Below are positions 15,233 to 25,100 of a DNA stretch of 53,275 nt, piece after piece. The notes beneath the pieces were generated by a model. The model had not been told where the DNA came from, made no database searches, and was given only the letters and a program-made list of their open reading frames with translations. The stretch comes from an uncultured Bacilli bacterium (lineage in GTDB: Bacteria > Bacillota_I > Bacilli_A > RF39 > UBA660): positions 1 through 53,275 of the forward strand of contig CAKOOC010000004.1 of NCBI GenBank assembly GCA_934098375.1. Reading direction: 5' to 3'. Each line of letters opens with the position of its first letter. Within the stretch, counting starts at the first letter, position 1. The position numbers were made by a program, and so were the translations under genes.

Positions 15233-17309
15233 TACAATAATATTTACAATATTCATTTTTTCATTAGAAATGATTGTAAAAATAAACACCCATCCAAGTA
15301 GTATTATCTCTTGGTCTACTCTTAGAATTTTAATTAGTTCGGTTGGAATTAGTTTAATTCTAGGCTTTTTTATGTCCTTATTTAATAAAACTGGTCGTAA
15401 AGTTTATATTAGTATCGTTTCTCTTTTATTAACTATTTATGTATGGACCGAAATCAACTTATACCATTATATGGGCTTTTTCATGGGTGTTGGCAACGCT
15501 GAACAAGGAACAAAAATACTTGACTACGTTAAAGACTTTATTGTCGCTGCTAGATGGACCTCATATCTTGTTATTATTCCCTTAATAATTCTTATGGTAT
15601 ATATTTGGTATTTACAAAAAATACTAAGAAGAAACAAATTAAATAAAACAATTTACTTTAAATTTCAAATTGATACAAGAAAAATGAAACGTCATGCCGT
15701 ATATTTAACAATCGTATCACTTGCCGCTATTTTTCTAATGTATTATGCCACATTAAAAGTAAGTTTTATGCAAAATAAAACTCAAAGTATCAAAAATTCT
15801 GAACTAATTTTAACAAGCACTTATGCTAATCAATCAGTTAGTCAGTTTGGTGTTTTAGTTTATGGTGCCTCAGATATTATTATTACTACATTCGATATAA
15901 ATATTGATTTAGATACTGATACCAACGTTAGCTACAATGGTAATAAATATAATAACCAAGCTCCCGAAGATAAAAAAAGAACTATTGATGATACTGTTTG
16001 GAATAATGTCATAAATAATGAAAATAATACTAATTATAACAAATTAAACAATTACTTTATTAATAGAGAAATAACTCCTAAAAACGATTATACTGGTGTG
16101 TTTAAAGATAAAAATCTAATTGTTATCCTATTAGAATCAGTAAATTTAATATCTATAAATGAAAAAGAATATCCTAATATTTATAAATTATATAGTGAAG
16201 GAATCAGTTATCGTAATAACTATTCACCACGAAACAACTGTAATACCGGAAATAATGAAATGACTGCGATGACATCTTTATTTACAATTAATAACACCTG
16301 TACAGCCGATAAATATAAAAATAACGTTTACCCAGAAGCTATATTTAATATGTTTAAAAATTCCGGCTATACTACTAGTAGTTATCATGACTATGCTGAC
16401 TTTTATTATTCTAGAAAAACTATCCATCCTAACATGGGAAGTTCTAACTACTATAACGCCAGTAGATTAAACATCAAATGGAGTAGTCTTTATGCTGAGT
16501 GGCCAAGTGATGTTGATCTTATAAAAACTGCCACTCCTCACTTCATAAACGAAGATAAATTTATGGTTTTTATGACTAGTGTTACAACTCATCAGCCATA
16601 CACCGTTTCATCTGAATATGGTGATAAACACTTATCAGAATTTAGCGAATATAATTACAGCACCGCTGTTAAAAGATATATGTCTAAAATGAAAGAATTA
16701 GATGCCGCAATAGGTTTACTATTAGAAACTCTAGAAGCATCTGGTAAATTAGATGATACCGTTATTGCTGTCTTTGGAGACCACTATCCATATGGATTAA
16801 CTAATAAAGATTTAAATACCGTTCTTGATTATGACGTAAATGTCGATAAAGAAGTCGACCGCACGCCAATGATAATATATAATAGTGCCACACCTAAAGA
16901 AGAAATAACTAAATATACAACTATGATCGACTTATTACCAACTTTATTAAACATGTTTGATATTGATTATGATCCTCGTTTATATTTAGGTCATGATACT
17001 TTCTCTGAATATGACGATAGAGCTGTATTTTCTGATGGTTCATGGCAAGATGCTAAAGGTTATTACAATGCTTCAACTGGCAAGTTTACGCCTAAAGAAG
17101 AAACAAACACTTATACCGACGATGAACTTATAGAAATAAATAATGAAATTAATGTAAGACAAAAAATGAGTGCTTTAGCCATCAGAACTGATTATTTTAA
17201 TCATTTAGGTAAAGCATTAGATAGTGAAAAGCAAAAAATATTAGAAGAAACAAACAAAGAACCAGAAATAAAAGAAAGTGAGGTTTTAAATGGATCTAGT
17301 AATAGTTGA
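15198..17309 (+). CDS. LTA synthase-like membrane sulfatase-fold enzyme
   Basis: Five membrane helices fill the first 200 residues; then comes an extracytoplasmic sulfatase-fold domain. The LTA-synthase pattern includes LIVILLESVN, the nucleophile Thr in CNTGNNEMTAM (near residue 350), VFMTSVTTHQPY and the metal-binding VFGDHYPYG. Such enzymes transfer glycerolphosphate from phosphatidylglycerol to build lipoteichoic acid or modify glycans. At about 700 residues it is longer than typical LtaS. A GTG at 15189 and a TTG at 15198 compete; AGGTGG spaced 5 nt before TTG, as seen at other starts here, favours 15198. It overlaps rnhB upstream and topA by 20 nt downstream. Confidence 0.83.
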   Translation: MKETLGKRILINTIIFTIFIFSLEMIVKINTHPSSIISWSTLRILISSVGISLILGFFMSLFNKTGRKVYISIVSLLLTIYVWTEINLYHYMGFFMGVGNAEQGTKILDYVKDFIVAARWTSYLVIIPLIILMVYIWYLQKILRRNKLNKTIYFKFQIDTRKMKRHAVYLTIVSLAAIFLMYYATLKVSFMQNKTQSIKNSELILTSTYANQSVSQFGVLVYGASDIIITTFDINIDLDTDTNVSYNGNKYNNQAPEDKKRTIDDTVWNNVINNENNTNYNKLNNYFINREITPKNDYTGVFKDKNLIVILLESVNLISINEKEYPNIYKLYSEGISYRNNYSPRNNCNTGNNEMTAMTSLFTINNTCTADKYKNNVYPEAIFNMFKNSGYTTSSYHDYADFYYSRKTIHPNMGSSNYYNASRLNIKWSSLYAEWPSDVDLIKTATPHFINEDKFMVFMTSVTTHQPYTVSSEYGDKHLSEFSEYNYSTAVKRYMSKMKELDAAIGLLLETLEASGKLDDTVIAVFGDHYPYGLTNKDLNTVLDYDVNVDKEVDRTPMIIYNSATPKEEITKYTTMIDLLPTLLNMFDIDYDPRLYLGHDTFSEYDDRAVFSDGSWQDAKGYYNASTGKFTPKEETNTYTDDELIEINNEINVRQKMSALAIRTDYFNHLGKALDSEKQKILEETNKEPEIKESEVLNGSSNS

Positions 17310-19311
17310 ATCCCCTAGTAAAACTAAAACAATAGGTAAATATTTAGGAAGTAAATATAAAGTAGTTTCATCAAAAGGGCATATAAGAGATTTATCAACC
17401 ACGGGAAAATTCGGTTTAGGCATTGATATTGATAATGACTTTAAACCAAAATATACCACTATAAAAGGTAAAGCACCTGTCATAAAAGAACTTAAAAAAG
17501 ATGCCTCTATTTCCAATAAAGTTTATCTAGCAACCGATCCCGACCGTGAAGGGGAGGCCATCAGTTGGCATATTTATGACACTCTAGGACTAAACGATGA
17601 TGAATACGACCGTGTTGTTTTTAACGAAATAACCAAAGATGCCGTCATTGAAGCTTTTAAACATCCTAGAAAAATTGATGATAATTTAGTAAAAAGTCAA
17701 GAAACTAGAAGAATGCTAGACCGTATCATTGGCTTTAGATTATCAAAATTAATGCAAAGTAAAACTGGTGGTAAATCAGCTGGTCGCGTTCAAAGTGTGG
17801 CTTTAAAACTAATTGTTGATAGAGAAAGAGAAATAGATGCTTTTAATCCTGAAGAATACTGGACTATAACCGGTGTATTTCCAGATTTTAAAGCAAATTT
17901 AGAAAAATATAAAACTAAAAAAATCGAAATAAAAAGTGCTGTTGAAGCTGATAATATTTTAAATAAACTATCTAAAAGTTTTAAAATTGAGTCTATTGAC
18001 AAAAAAGAAAAATTAAAAAAAGGTGTTATGCCTTTTACCACATCAACCCTTCAGCAAGCCTGCGCTAATAAACTAAATTTTGGTGCCTCTAAAACCATGA
18101 GAGTTGCTCAAAAACTATACGAAAGCATCGACATTGGGACTGAAACAGTCGGTCTTATCTCATATATGCGTACTGATTCAACCAGATTATCAGATACCTT
18201 CATTTTAAGTGCTCAAAACTATATTAGAAATAATTATGGTGAAAACTACGTAGGTAAAGTTAAAATTGCTAAAAAAGGGCAAAACATTCAAGATGCCCAT
18301 GAAGCAATTAGACCAACTGCCATCGAGCGTACTCCTGAAAGTTTAAAAGAATATTTAACCCCAGACGAATTCAAAGTATATAGTATCATTTATTACCGTG
18401 CTCTTGCTTCATTAATGGCTGATGCTAAAACTTTAGCAACTACCATAATTTTAGATAATAATGATTACAAATTTAAAGCAACCGGCTCTGTCATTACTTT
18501 TAATGGTTTTCTAGCCGCATATCAAAAATATATGGATAATGAAGATGTTGTTTTACCTGATTACAGTGATTATAAAAGCAATATTTTAGTGGCTGATGAA
18601 ATTACCAAAGAACAGCATTTTACTAAACCAGCCCCAAGATATACTGAAAGTTCATTAATTAAAGAATTAGAATCTCTTGGAATTGGTAGACCATCAACTT
18701 ATGCCAAAATACTAGAAACCATTAAAGAACGTGCCTACGTAAGTATCGTCGATAAGAAATTCATTCCGACGGAAATAGGCATTGAAACAACCGATAAATT
18801 GCAAGAATTTTTCTCTGACATCATTAATGTAAAATACACTGCCAATATGGAAAATGAACTAGATTTGATAGCAGAAGATAAACTAGACAATATTAAAGTA
18901 TTAAAAACTTTTTACAATGATTTTGAACCACTTGTCAAAAAAGCCTTTGATGAAATGGAGAAAAAAGCTCCAACTGAAACTGGCGAAAATTGTCCAAACT
19001 GCGGAAGCCCACTAGTTATTCGCAATGGTCGCTTTGGTAAGTTTACCGCTTGTTCTAATTACCCAACTTGCAAGTATATCAAAAAAGAAGAAAAAGAAGT
19101 AAAAGCAGTTTGTCCTTGTCCTAAATGTGGTCATGATATAATTGCCAAAAAAAGTAAAAGAGGAAAAGTGTTCTATGGATGTTCTAATTATCCATCATGC
19201 ACCTTTGCTTTGTGGGATATGCCAACTGGCGAAACTTGCCCAAACTGTGGAAGTTTATTAGTAACCAAAGGGAAAAAGATTAAGTGCTCAGCCTGTGATT
19301 ACGAAAAATAG
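17290..19311 (+). CDS. topA: DNA topoisomerase I (type IA)
   Basis: It relaxes negative supercoils behind polymerases. TOPRIM opens the protein (LVIVESPSKTKTIGKYLG) and continues with ATDPDREGEAISWH. The active-site Tyr is in GLISYMRTDSTRLS near residue 292. Residues after about 560 hold three zinc ribbons: CPNCGSPLVIRNGRFGKF..CSNYPTC, CPKCGHDIIAKKSKRG..CSNYPSC and CPNCG...CSACDY. The 673-residue length is typical for Bacilli. In Bacillus topA also follows rnhB closely. Its stop lies in the terminator. Confidence 0.97.
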   Translation: MDLVIVESPSKTKTIGKYLGSKYKVVSSKGHIRDLSTTGKFGLGIDIDNDFKPKYTTIKGKAPVIKELKKDASISNKVYLATDPDREGEAISWHIYDTLGLNDDEYDRVVFNEITKDAVIEAFKHPRKIDDNLVKSQETRRMLDRIIGFRLSKLMQSKTGGKSAGRVQSVALKLIVDREREIDAFNPEEYWTITGVFPDFKANLEKYKTKKIEIKSAVEADNILNKLSKSFKIESIDKKEKLKKGVMPFTTSTLQQACANKLNFGASKTMRVAQKLYESIDIGTETVGLISYMRTDSTRLSDTFILSAQNYIRNNYGENYVGKVKIAKKGQNIQDAHEAIRPTAIERTPESLKEYLTPDEFKVYSIIYYRALASLMADAKTLATTIILDNNDYKFKATGSVITFNGFLAAYQKYMDNEDVVLPDYSDYKSNILVADEITKEQHFTKPAPRYTESSLIKELESLGIGRPSTYAKILETIKERAYVSIVDKKFIPTEIGIETTDKLQEFFSDIINVKYTANMENELDLIAEDKLDNIKVLKTFYNDFEPLVKKAFDEMEKKAPTETGENCPNCGSPLVIRNGRFGKFTACSNYPTCKYIKKEEKEVKAVCPCPKCGHDIIAKKSKRGKVFYGCSNYPSCTFALWDMPTGETCPNCGSLLVTKGKKIKCSACDYEK

Positions 19312-19344
19312 GTGTGTTTACTATAGTAAACGCCTATTTTTTTT
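19306..19344 (+). terminator. Terminator overlapping the topA stop
   Basis: AAATAGG..GTTTAC pairs with GTAAAC.CCTATTT around TATA, then a long T run. The TAG stop is in the left arm. Confidence 0.85.
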
Positions 19345-19368
19345 GCTATAATTTACTAAGGTGGTGTT

Positions 19369-20499
19369 ATGCCAAGATTAATTAAAATAGAAGAAAATTT
19401 AAAAATAAATTACGCTAAAGAAATAAAAGAATATTTAAATCCCGATAATGTTTATATCCCTTACGAAAAAAAATATAATGTCGATATTAAAAGTAACGAA
19501 TATGTCTTATTAAATGGTTTAGTATTACATAATGATGATGATTATGTCTATAGTCCCATTTCCGGCACTATAATCGGTGCTAGTGAAAGCATTGTTGATG
19601 GAAAGAAAGCCCCAACTATTGTTATAGAAAACGATTTTAAAGAAAAAACTTATAAAGTAAAAGGTGTCTTAAAAAACATTACAAACTATAAGCCAAATGA
19701 ATTTAAAAACATTATTAAAATTTATAATGCCTATAATGGCTCTTTAGAAGGTGAGACCTTAGTAATTAGTGGGATTGACTATGAACCCTACGAAGAAACA
19801 ATGAGTTTCTTAATTAAATCTCACACTAACGAAATTTTAGAATGTATAGACGCTATAAGTCATATCTTACAAATTCATAAATGCTTTTTTGCCATTAAAA
19901 ATAATGATAGTGACAATGTTAAAACCTTAGTAGATCAAATTGGAACATACCCTAATATAAATCTAAAATTAATGCCTGACTTATATCCTATTGGACAAAA
20001 GGACATTTTAATTAATGAATTAGTAACTGAAAAGAAAAAAGACAAAGGAGTTATATTTCTTACCGTTGAAGATGTTTTTGCCATTTATAATGTTCTAAAA
20101 AAGAAAAAACCAATAACTGAAAAATTAATAACTATATCAGGAGATTTAATTGATAAACCAGCTGTTATGCTAGTTAAAATTGGTACGAATATTGGTGATA
20201 TAATTGCAAATTTTTTCAAAGTTAAAGATGAAAACTTTAAAATTGTTATTAATGGTCTTTTATCAGGATATACAATTCCTAGTTTAAATGCTGTAGTTAC
20301 GCCCCTAACAAGAAGTATTTTTATAACTAGTGAGCAACAAGAAAAAGCTCGTAAATGCATCAATTGTGGTCTATGCGTACTTCATTGTCCTGTCAAAGCA
20401 AATCCTAAAGAGAAATTACGCATGGATAAATGTATTAAATGCGGTTTATGCAATTATATATGTCCTTCAAAAATTAAATTAATGGGAGGCAAAAAATGA
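19369..20499 (+). CDS. RnfC-like iron-sulfur protein lacking the FMN/NADH loop
   Basis: The N-terminal barrel-sandwich domain (NEYVLLNGLVLHNDDDYVYSPISGTIIG split over two strands), the central region with ISGIDYEPYEETM near residue 140, an SLBB-like stretch, and two ferredoxin motifs CINCGLCVLHCP and CIKCGLCNYICP near 330 and 354 give the RnfC layout. The Gly-rich G-G-x-G-F-P-T loop that binds FMN and NADH in RnfC is not present where expected, and the protein (376 aa) is short. It overlaps the RnfD-like gene by 4 nt (ATGA). No RnfA, B, E or G is nearby. It therefore probably passes electrons between soluble and membrane partners without oxidising NADH itself. Confidence 0.8.
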   Translation: MPRLIKIEENLKINYAKEIKEYLNPDNVYIPYEKKYNVDIKSNEYVLLNGLVLHNDDDYVYSPISGTIIGASESIVDGKKAPTIVIENDFKEKTYKVKGVLKNITNYKPNEFKNIIKIYNAYNGSLEGETLVISGIDYEPYEETMSFLIKSHTNEILECIDAISHILQIHKCFFAIKNNDSDNVKTLVDQIGTYPNINLKLMPDLYPIGQKDILINELVTEKKKDKGVIFLTVEDVFAIYNVLKKKKPITEKLITISGDLIDKPAVMLVKIGTNIGDIIANFFKVKDENFKIVINGLLSGYTIPSLNAVVTPLTRSIFITSEQQEKARKCINCGLCVLHCPVKANPKEKLRMDKCIKCGLCNYICPSKIKLMGGKK

Positions 20500-21395
20500 A
20501 AGATGTATTTATAAAATCAAAAATGAATCTTAAAAAAATTAACATATATCTATTTATCTCTTTATTGCCTCTTATAATTGCCGGATTTTATAAAAATGGA
20601 ATCAACTTATACACTAATCATTTAGTTAGTTTTCTTGGAATGCTAAAACCTTTAATTTTTGATATTTTAGGACTTACAATTGGCATATCCGTAAACATTA
20701 TTCATGAAAGAATATTTAGAAAAAGTAAAGATAAACTATCTAGTATCATGTTCACCTCATTTCATCCTTTTTATGGATTACTGATTGCTTCTGTAATAAG
20801 TATCAATACTAATATATTTTTATTTATTATGATAACTTTTCTATCATTAATGATTAGTAAATTTTTTAAATCATCAAATATAAATATAGTTGCTTTAACT
20901 AGTCTGTTAATTATCTTTTGTATCAATTTAACAGGCGATTTTTCCTTCTTAAACAAATTAGAAAGCAACAATGATTTAAATTTAATAGCACTCGATTATT
21001 TACTAGGAAAGGGTAGTGGTGGTATCAATGCTACCAATGTAATCGTTTTAGTTATCAGCTTATTAATTTTATGTAATCAATCATTTTACAAAAAAAATAT
21101 TCCTTTATATAGTACTATCACATATGTATCATGTATGTTAATTTACTGTATTATAACTGGTAATATTGGTAGCATTTTAGATAATATTTTTGCTAACAAC
21201 GTCTTATTTAGTTTTGTCTTTATTGCTACCGAGCCATTATCTAGTCCTTATACCTATAAAGGGCAAATTATCTATAGTGTTATCATTGGAATTTTAACAT
21301 TTGGTATGTACCTAATATATCCGCCACTTGCAGCGTTAGGTGGTATTATCATTGCAAGCATTTGTCATAAAACTATTGATAAATTTTTTGCTTAA
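20496..21395 (+). CDS. RnfD/NqrB-like membrane flavoprotein subunit
   Basis: A roughly ten-helix membrane protein of 299 residues. The late FIATEPLSSPYTYKGQIIYS matches the conserved TDPxTSPxT..G segment of RnfD/NqrB. GGINATNV near residue 173 stands where these proteins have the S-G-A-T flavinylation motif, and its Thr could carry FMN attached by an ApbE-like enzyme, which is not seen here. GGGAGG precedes the ATG, which overlaps the RnfC-like stop. Likely an electron-transfer partner of that protein. Confidence 0.8.
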   Translation: MKDVFIKSKMNLKKINIYLFISLLPLIIAGFYKNGINLYTNHLVSFLGMLKPLIFDILGLTIGISVNIIHERIFRKSKDKLSSIMFTSFHPFYGLLIASVISINTNIFLFIMITFLSLMISKFFKSSNINIVALTSLLIIFCINLTGDFSFLNKLESNNDLNLIALDYLLGKGSGGINATNVIVLVISLLILCNQSFYKKNIPLYSTITYVSCMLIYCIITGNIGSILDNIFANNVLFSFVFIATEPLSSPYTYKGQIIYSVIIGILTFGMYLIYPPLAALGGIIIASICHKTIDKFFA

Positions 21396-21419
21396 ATAAA
21401 AGCTATCTGGTCTTAATTT

Positions 21420-21446
21420 AACAAGCAAAAATGCTTGTTTTTTTTC
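21420..21446 (+). terminator. Terminator of the RnfC-RnfD-like operon
   Basis: AACAAGCA and TGCTTGTT arms followed by eight T. Confidence 0.85.
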
Positions 21447-21546
21447 TATTAACTAAAAAAATTAACAAAAATCACAAAATTTGGCAAAAAAATAAAGGAA
21501 AATGGGCACCTTCGGTTAATAAATAATAATTAGAGGGTGTTTTTCT

Positions 21547-23277
21547 ATGGCAATGATACCAAATGAAGAAATAAATGCAATTAGAAATAAAGCAAATATT
21601 GTAGATATAATTTCTAGTTATATAAATTTAATTCCCAAGGGAAAAAACTACTTTGGTGTATGTCCTTTTCATGACGATCACTCACCAAGTTTAAGTGTAT
21701 CACCAGAAAAACAAATATATACTTGCTTTGTTTGTGGTGTCTCTGGAAATGTCTTTACTTTTGTTCAAAACTATGAAAATGTAGATTTTGTAACATCTGT
21801 AAAAATCGTCGCTGATAAAGTCGGGCACTATTTAAATATTAATCCCTTAGCAAACAATCCTAATAAAAAATATTATGACCTCCTAGATTTAGCAAACAAA
21901 TACTTTGTTAATAATTTAAGCAGTAAAAAAGGTGAGGATGCTAAAAATTATCTTATAAACGAAAGACATCTTAGCGAAGAAATAATCAAAGAATTTAATA
22001 TTGGTCTTGCCTTAAACGACAACAATTTAAACAAATTATTAAAAACAAAAGGTTACACTGATAAAGAAATAATAGATTATTCTCTTGCCATCAAAAGTGA
22101 TACTTTACAAGATTTATTTAAAAACAGAATCACTTTCCCTATTTGTAATGATAAAGGCAATGTAGTAGCATTTTCCGCCCGTATATATAACGGTGAAAGT
22201 TCTAGTAAATATATTAACTCTAAGGAAAGTAATATTTTTAAAAAAGGGCATATACTCTATAATTATGATAAATGTAAAAGTGAAGTAATTAAAACCAAAA
22301 CTATCATAATCGTAGAAGGACAAATCGATGCCATAAGAGTTTATTCAATCGGTTACAAAAACGTTGTTGCTACCATGGGCACAGCTCTTACAAAAGATCA
22401 TATTAACCTTCTTAAAAAACTAAATGCTAAAGTTATATTAATGATGGATAATGATGATGCGGGTGAAAAGAGTACAGTTGCTAACGGTGAAGAGTTAACT
22501 AAAGCCGGTATTGAAGTAACTGTTGTAAGATTATCCGGTAACAAAGATCCTGACTCATACATTTTAGAAAAAGGTAAAGACGCCTTTAAAAATGCTTTAT
22601 ATGGTGCTATAACATATTTTGATTTTAAACTAAATTATTACAAAAAAAATAAAAATTTAAATAAAGCCGATGAACTTGCCACATATATTAATAAAATAAT
22701 TGAAGAGTTAAATAATTCTGATGACGAAGTTTTAAAAAACATTACAATAAATAAACTATCTGAAGAATACCATATTGATAAAGAAGTAATTGAAGCAAAA
22801 TTAGTAAAGAAAGATTCACCACCGCCAAAAGAAATAAAAATTGTTAGAAAATCAAAAATTAAACTTACCAGATATAATAAAGCTGCCGAAGCCATCTTAT
22901 ATGCGATGATGAATAATCCTAAATATATTAGACTATATCAAAAAGATTTAAATTATTTTCCTGATAAAACATACAAACTAATAGCTAATGACATTCTAGC
23001 ATTTAAAAATATAAATAAAGAGTTTTCCTTAGCTGATTTTATTACCTATATAAAAGATTTATCATATAAAGACATAATCATGAGAATTATAAATGATAAT
23101 GATGTCCAAAATAATATAGACGAAGATTTTCCTAAATATGTAGCCATTATAAAAGAATGGATTAAAGAAAATCAAATTGAAAAATTAAAAGAAGAATTAA
23201 AAAATGAAACAGATATTAATAAAAAAGAAGAAATAAATGATATAATAATCAAATTAAAACGAGAAAGTGAGGACTAA
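21547..23277 (+). CDS. dnaG: DNA primase
   Basis: It lays the RNA primers for replication. Residues 35-66 are the CHC2 zinc finger (CPFHDDHSPSLSV...YTCFVCG). The TOPRIM domain holds IIVEGQIDAIRVYSIGYKN and VILMMDNDDAGEKST. The C-terminal third is the helicase-interaction domain. At 576 residues it is slightly short. GAGGGTG precedes the ATG. It overlaps rpoD by one base (TAATG); the conserved dnaG-rpoD pair lacks rpsU in front. Confidence 0.96.
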   Translation: MAMIPNEEINAIRNKANIVDIISSYINLIPKGKNYFGVCPFHDDHSPSLSVSPEKQIYTCFVCGVSGNVFTFVQNYENVDFVTSVKIVADKVGHYLNINPLANNPNKKYYDLLDLANKYFVNNLSSKKGEDAKNYLINERHLSEEIIKEFNIGLALNDNNLNKLLKTKGYTDKEIIDYSLAIKSDTLQDLFKNRITFPICNDKGNVVAFSARIYNGESSSKYINSKESNIFKKGHILYNYDKCKSEVIKTKTIIIVEGQIDAIRVYSIGYKNVVATMGTALTKDHINLLKKLNAKVILMMDNDDAGEKSTVANGEELTKAGIEVTVVRLSGNKDPDSYILEKGKDAFKNALYGAITYFDFKLNYYKKNKNLNKADELATYINKIIEELNNSDDEVLKNITINKLSEEYHIDKEVIEAKLVKKDSPPPKEIKIVRKSKIKLTRYNKAAEAILYAMMNNPKYIRLYQKDLNYFPDKTYKLIANDILAFKNINKEFSLADFITYIKDLSYKDIIMRIINDNDVQNNIDEDFPKYVAIIKEWIKENQIEKLKEELKNETDINKKEEINDIIIKLKRESED

Positions 23278-24389
23278 TGGCAAAGACTGTTAAAGAAATA
23301 AAAACATTTGATGAAAGAAAAGAAGAATTATTAAAAAAAGGTAAAAAGGAAGGATTTATCACTTTTGAAGACTTAGCAAGTGCTTTAAAAGGATTAGACA
23401 TTGATAGTGATGCTCTAGATGAACTATATAACTTATTTGTAGAAAATGGCATTGAAGTTGTTTCTAGTGAAAATGAATCAAGTGAAAGTGGGAAACAAAA
23501 TAAGATTGTTGAAGAAGAAGTAGTTGTTCTAAATGATGAAGAATTAACCAAAGACATTAATATTAATGATCCAGTTCGTATGTATTTAAAAGAAATTGGT
23601 CGCATCAGTTTGTTAAGTCCTGAAGAAGAAATGAATTTATCTATTAGAGTTGCTAATGGTGATGAAGAAGCTAAAAATATTTTAGCTGAGTCAAACTTAC
23701 GTCTTGTTGTATCTATTGCTAAAAGATATGTAGGCCGTGGTTTATTGTTTTTAGATTTAATTCAAGAAGGAAATATCGGTTTAATGAAAGCCGTTGAAAA
23801 ATTCGACTATGATAAAGGATATAAATTTTCTACATACGCTACATGGTGGATTAGACAAGCCATTACCAGAGCTTTAGCCGATCAAGCAAGAACAATCAGA
23901 GTTCCTGTTCATATGGTTGAAACTATTAATAAAATGGCTAGAATTCAAAGACAACTTACTCTAGAATTAAATAGAGAACCAAGTGAAGAAGAACTTGCTA
24001 AAAAAATGGGGATTTCCGTTGAAAAAGTTAGAGAAGTTATCAAGATTAGTCAAGATCCTGTAAGTTTAGAAACTCCTATCGGTGAAGAAGAAGATTCTCA
24101 TTTAGGTGACTTTGTTCCTGATGAAAGAAGTATGAGACCAGAAGATTATGCTACAAATGAAATCTTAAAAGAAGAAATTAAATCTGTTCTATCTACCTTA
24201 CAACCAAGAGAACAACAAGTTTTAGAACTACGTTTTGGTCTTATAGATGGTACTAGTTATACTCTAGAAGAAGTTGGCAAAAGATTTAATGTCACTCGTG
24301 AAAGAATAAGACAAATTGAAGCCAAAGCCTTAAGAAAATTAAGACATCCATCTCGTGCTAAAAAACTAAAAGACTTCATGGTGGATTAA
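23277..24389 (+). CDS. rpoD: Primary sigma factor SigA (RpoD)
   Basis: The housekeeping sigma factor of RNA polymerase, 370 residues as in Bacillus. An acidic region 1.1 precedes NDPVRMYLKEIGRISLL (region 1.2). Region 2 includes RLVVSIAKRYVGRGLLFLDL and KFSTYATWWIRQAITRA, which recognise and melt the -10; region 3 has VPVHMVETINKM; region 4.2 is TRERIRQIEAKALRKLRHP, the -35 reader. Start and stop each overlap a neighbour by one base. Confidence 0.98.
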   Translation: MAKTVKEIKTFDERKEELLKKGKKEGFITFEDLASALKGLDIDSDALDELYNLFVENGIEVVSSENESSESGKQNKIVEEEVVVLNDEELTKDININDPVRMYLKEIGRISLLSPEEEMNLSIRVANGDEEAKNILAESNLRLVVSIAKRYVGRGLLFLDLIQEGNIGLMKAVEKFDYDKGYKFSTYATWWIRQAITRALADQARTIRVPVHMVETINKMARIQRQLTLELNREPSEEELAKKMGISVEKVREVIKISQDPVSLETPIGEEEDSHLGDFVPDERSMRPEDYATNEILKEEIKSVLSTLQPREQQVLELRFGLIDGTSYTLEEVGKRFNVTRERIRQIEAKALRKLRHPSRAKKLKDFMVD

Positions 24390-25048
24390 TGAAATTATCT
24401 CCTAGGTTATCTTCTTTAGTACCTTTTCTAAGTAAAGAAGATATTACTGCCGATATTGGCTGTGACCACGCTTATTTAAGTATTTATTTAGTTTTAAATA
24501 ATCTAGTAACCAAAGCATCTATAAGTGATATAAATGAAGGTGCTATTAATAATGGTTTAAAAAACATCACTAAATATCATTTAGAAGATAAAATTAAGGC
24601 TAAATTATCCGATGGCATTAAAGATATTGATGAAGACGTAAACACTTTAATAATAAGTGGCATGGGAGCAAGTACAATTATAAAAATTCTAGATAGTAAT
24701 AAAGTAAATCAAATTAATAAAATAATTACTCAGTCCAATAATGACCACTACCTTCTAAGAACAGAAATCATTAAAAAAGGTTACTATATATTTGGAGAAA
24801 CAAGCATAATTGATAATAATAAATATTATTTAAACATTTGCTTTAAAAAAGGTACCAAAAGATATAACAAACTAGATTTATTATATGGTCCTATCTTAAG
24901 AAAAAATAAAGAAAATGAAAAATATTTTGCTTATGTTTTAAAAAAAGAAAAGCAAATTTACAAAAACATTCCATATTATAAAATTAAAGCAAAAATAAAT
25001 AGTTTAATAAAAATAAAACAAATTAAAAAAATAATAAAAAGTATCTAG
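24389..25048 (+). CDS. trmK: tRNA (adenine22-N1)-methyltransferase
   Basis: A class I SAM methyltransferase that makes m1A22 in tRNA. The N-terminal LSPRLSSLVPFL and the SAM motif ADIGCDHAYLSIYLV (near residue 19), then LIISGMGASTI and IITQSNND, match TrmK. A Lys-rich coiled C-terminus completes 219 residues. Coupled to rpoD by a one-base overlap; trmK after sigA is common in Firmicutes. Confidence 0.92.
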   Translation: MKLSPRLSSLVPFLSKEDITADIGCDHAYLSIYLVLNNLVTKASISDINEGAINNGLKNITKYHLEDKIKAKLSDGIKDIDEDVNTLIISGMGASTIIKILDSNKVNQINKIITQSNNDHYLLRTEIIKKGYYIFGETSIIDNNKYYLNICFKKGTKRYNKLDLLYGPILRKNKENEKYFAYVLKKEKQIYKNIPYYKIKAKINSLIKIKQIKKIIKSI

Positions 25049-25068
25049 TAAATAGATTCTTTTTTTGC
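25040..25068 (+). terminator. Terminator of dnaG-rpoD-trmK
   Basis: AGTATCTA and TAGATTCT arms with one mismatch, followed by TTTTTTT; the trmK stop lies within. Confidence 0.6.
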
Positions 25069-25100
25069 TATAATTTTCTTGAAATTAGAGGTTGAGTTTA

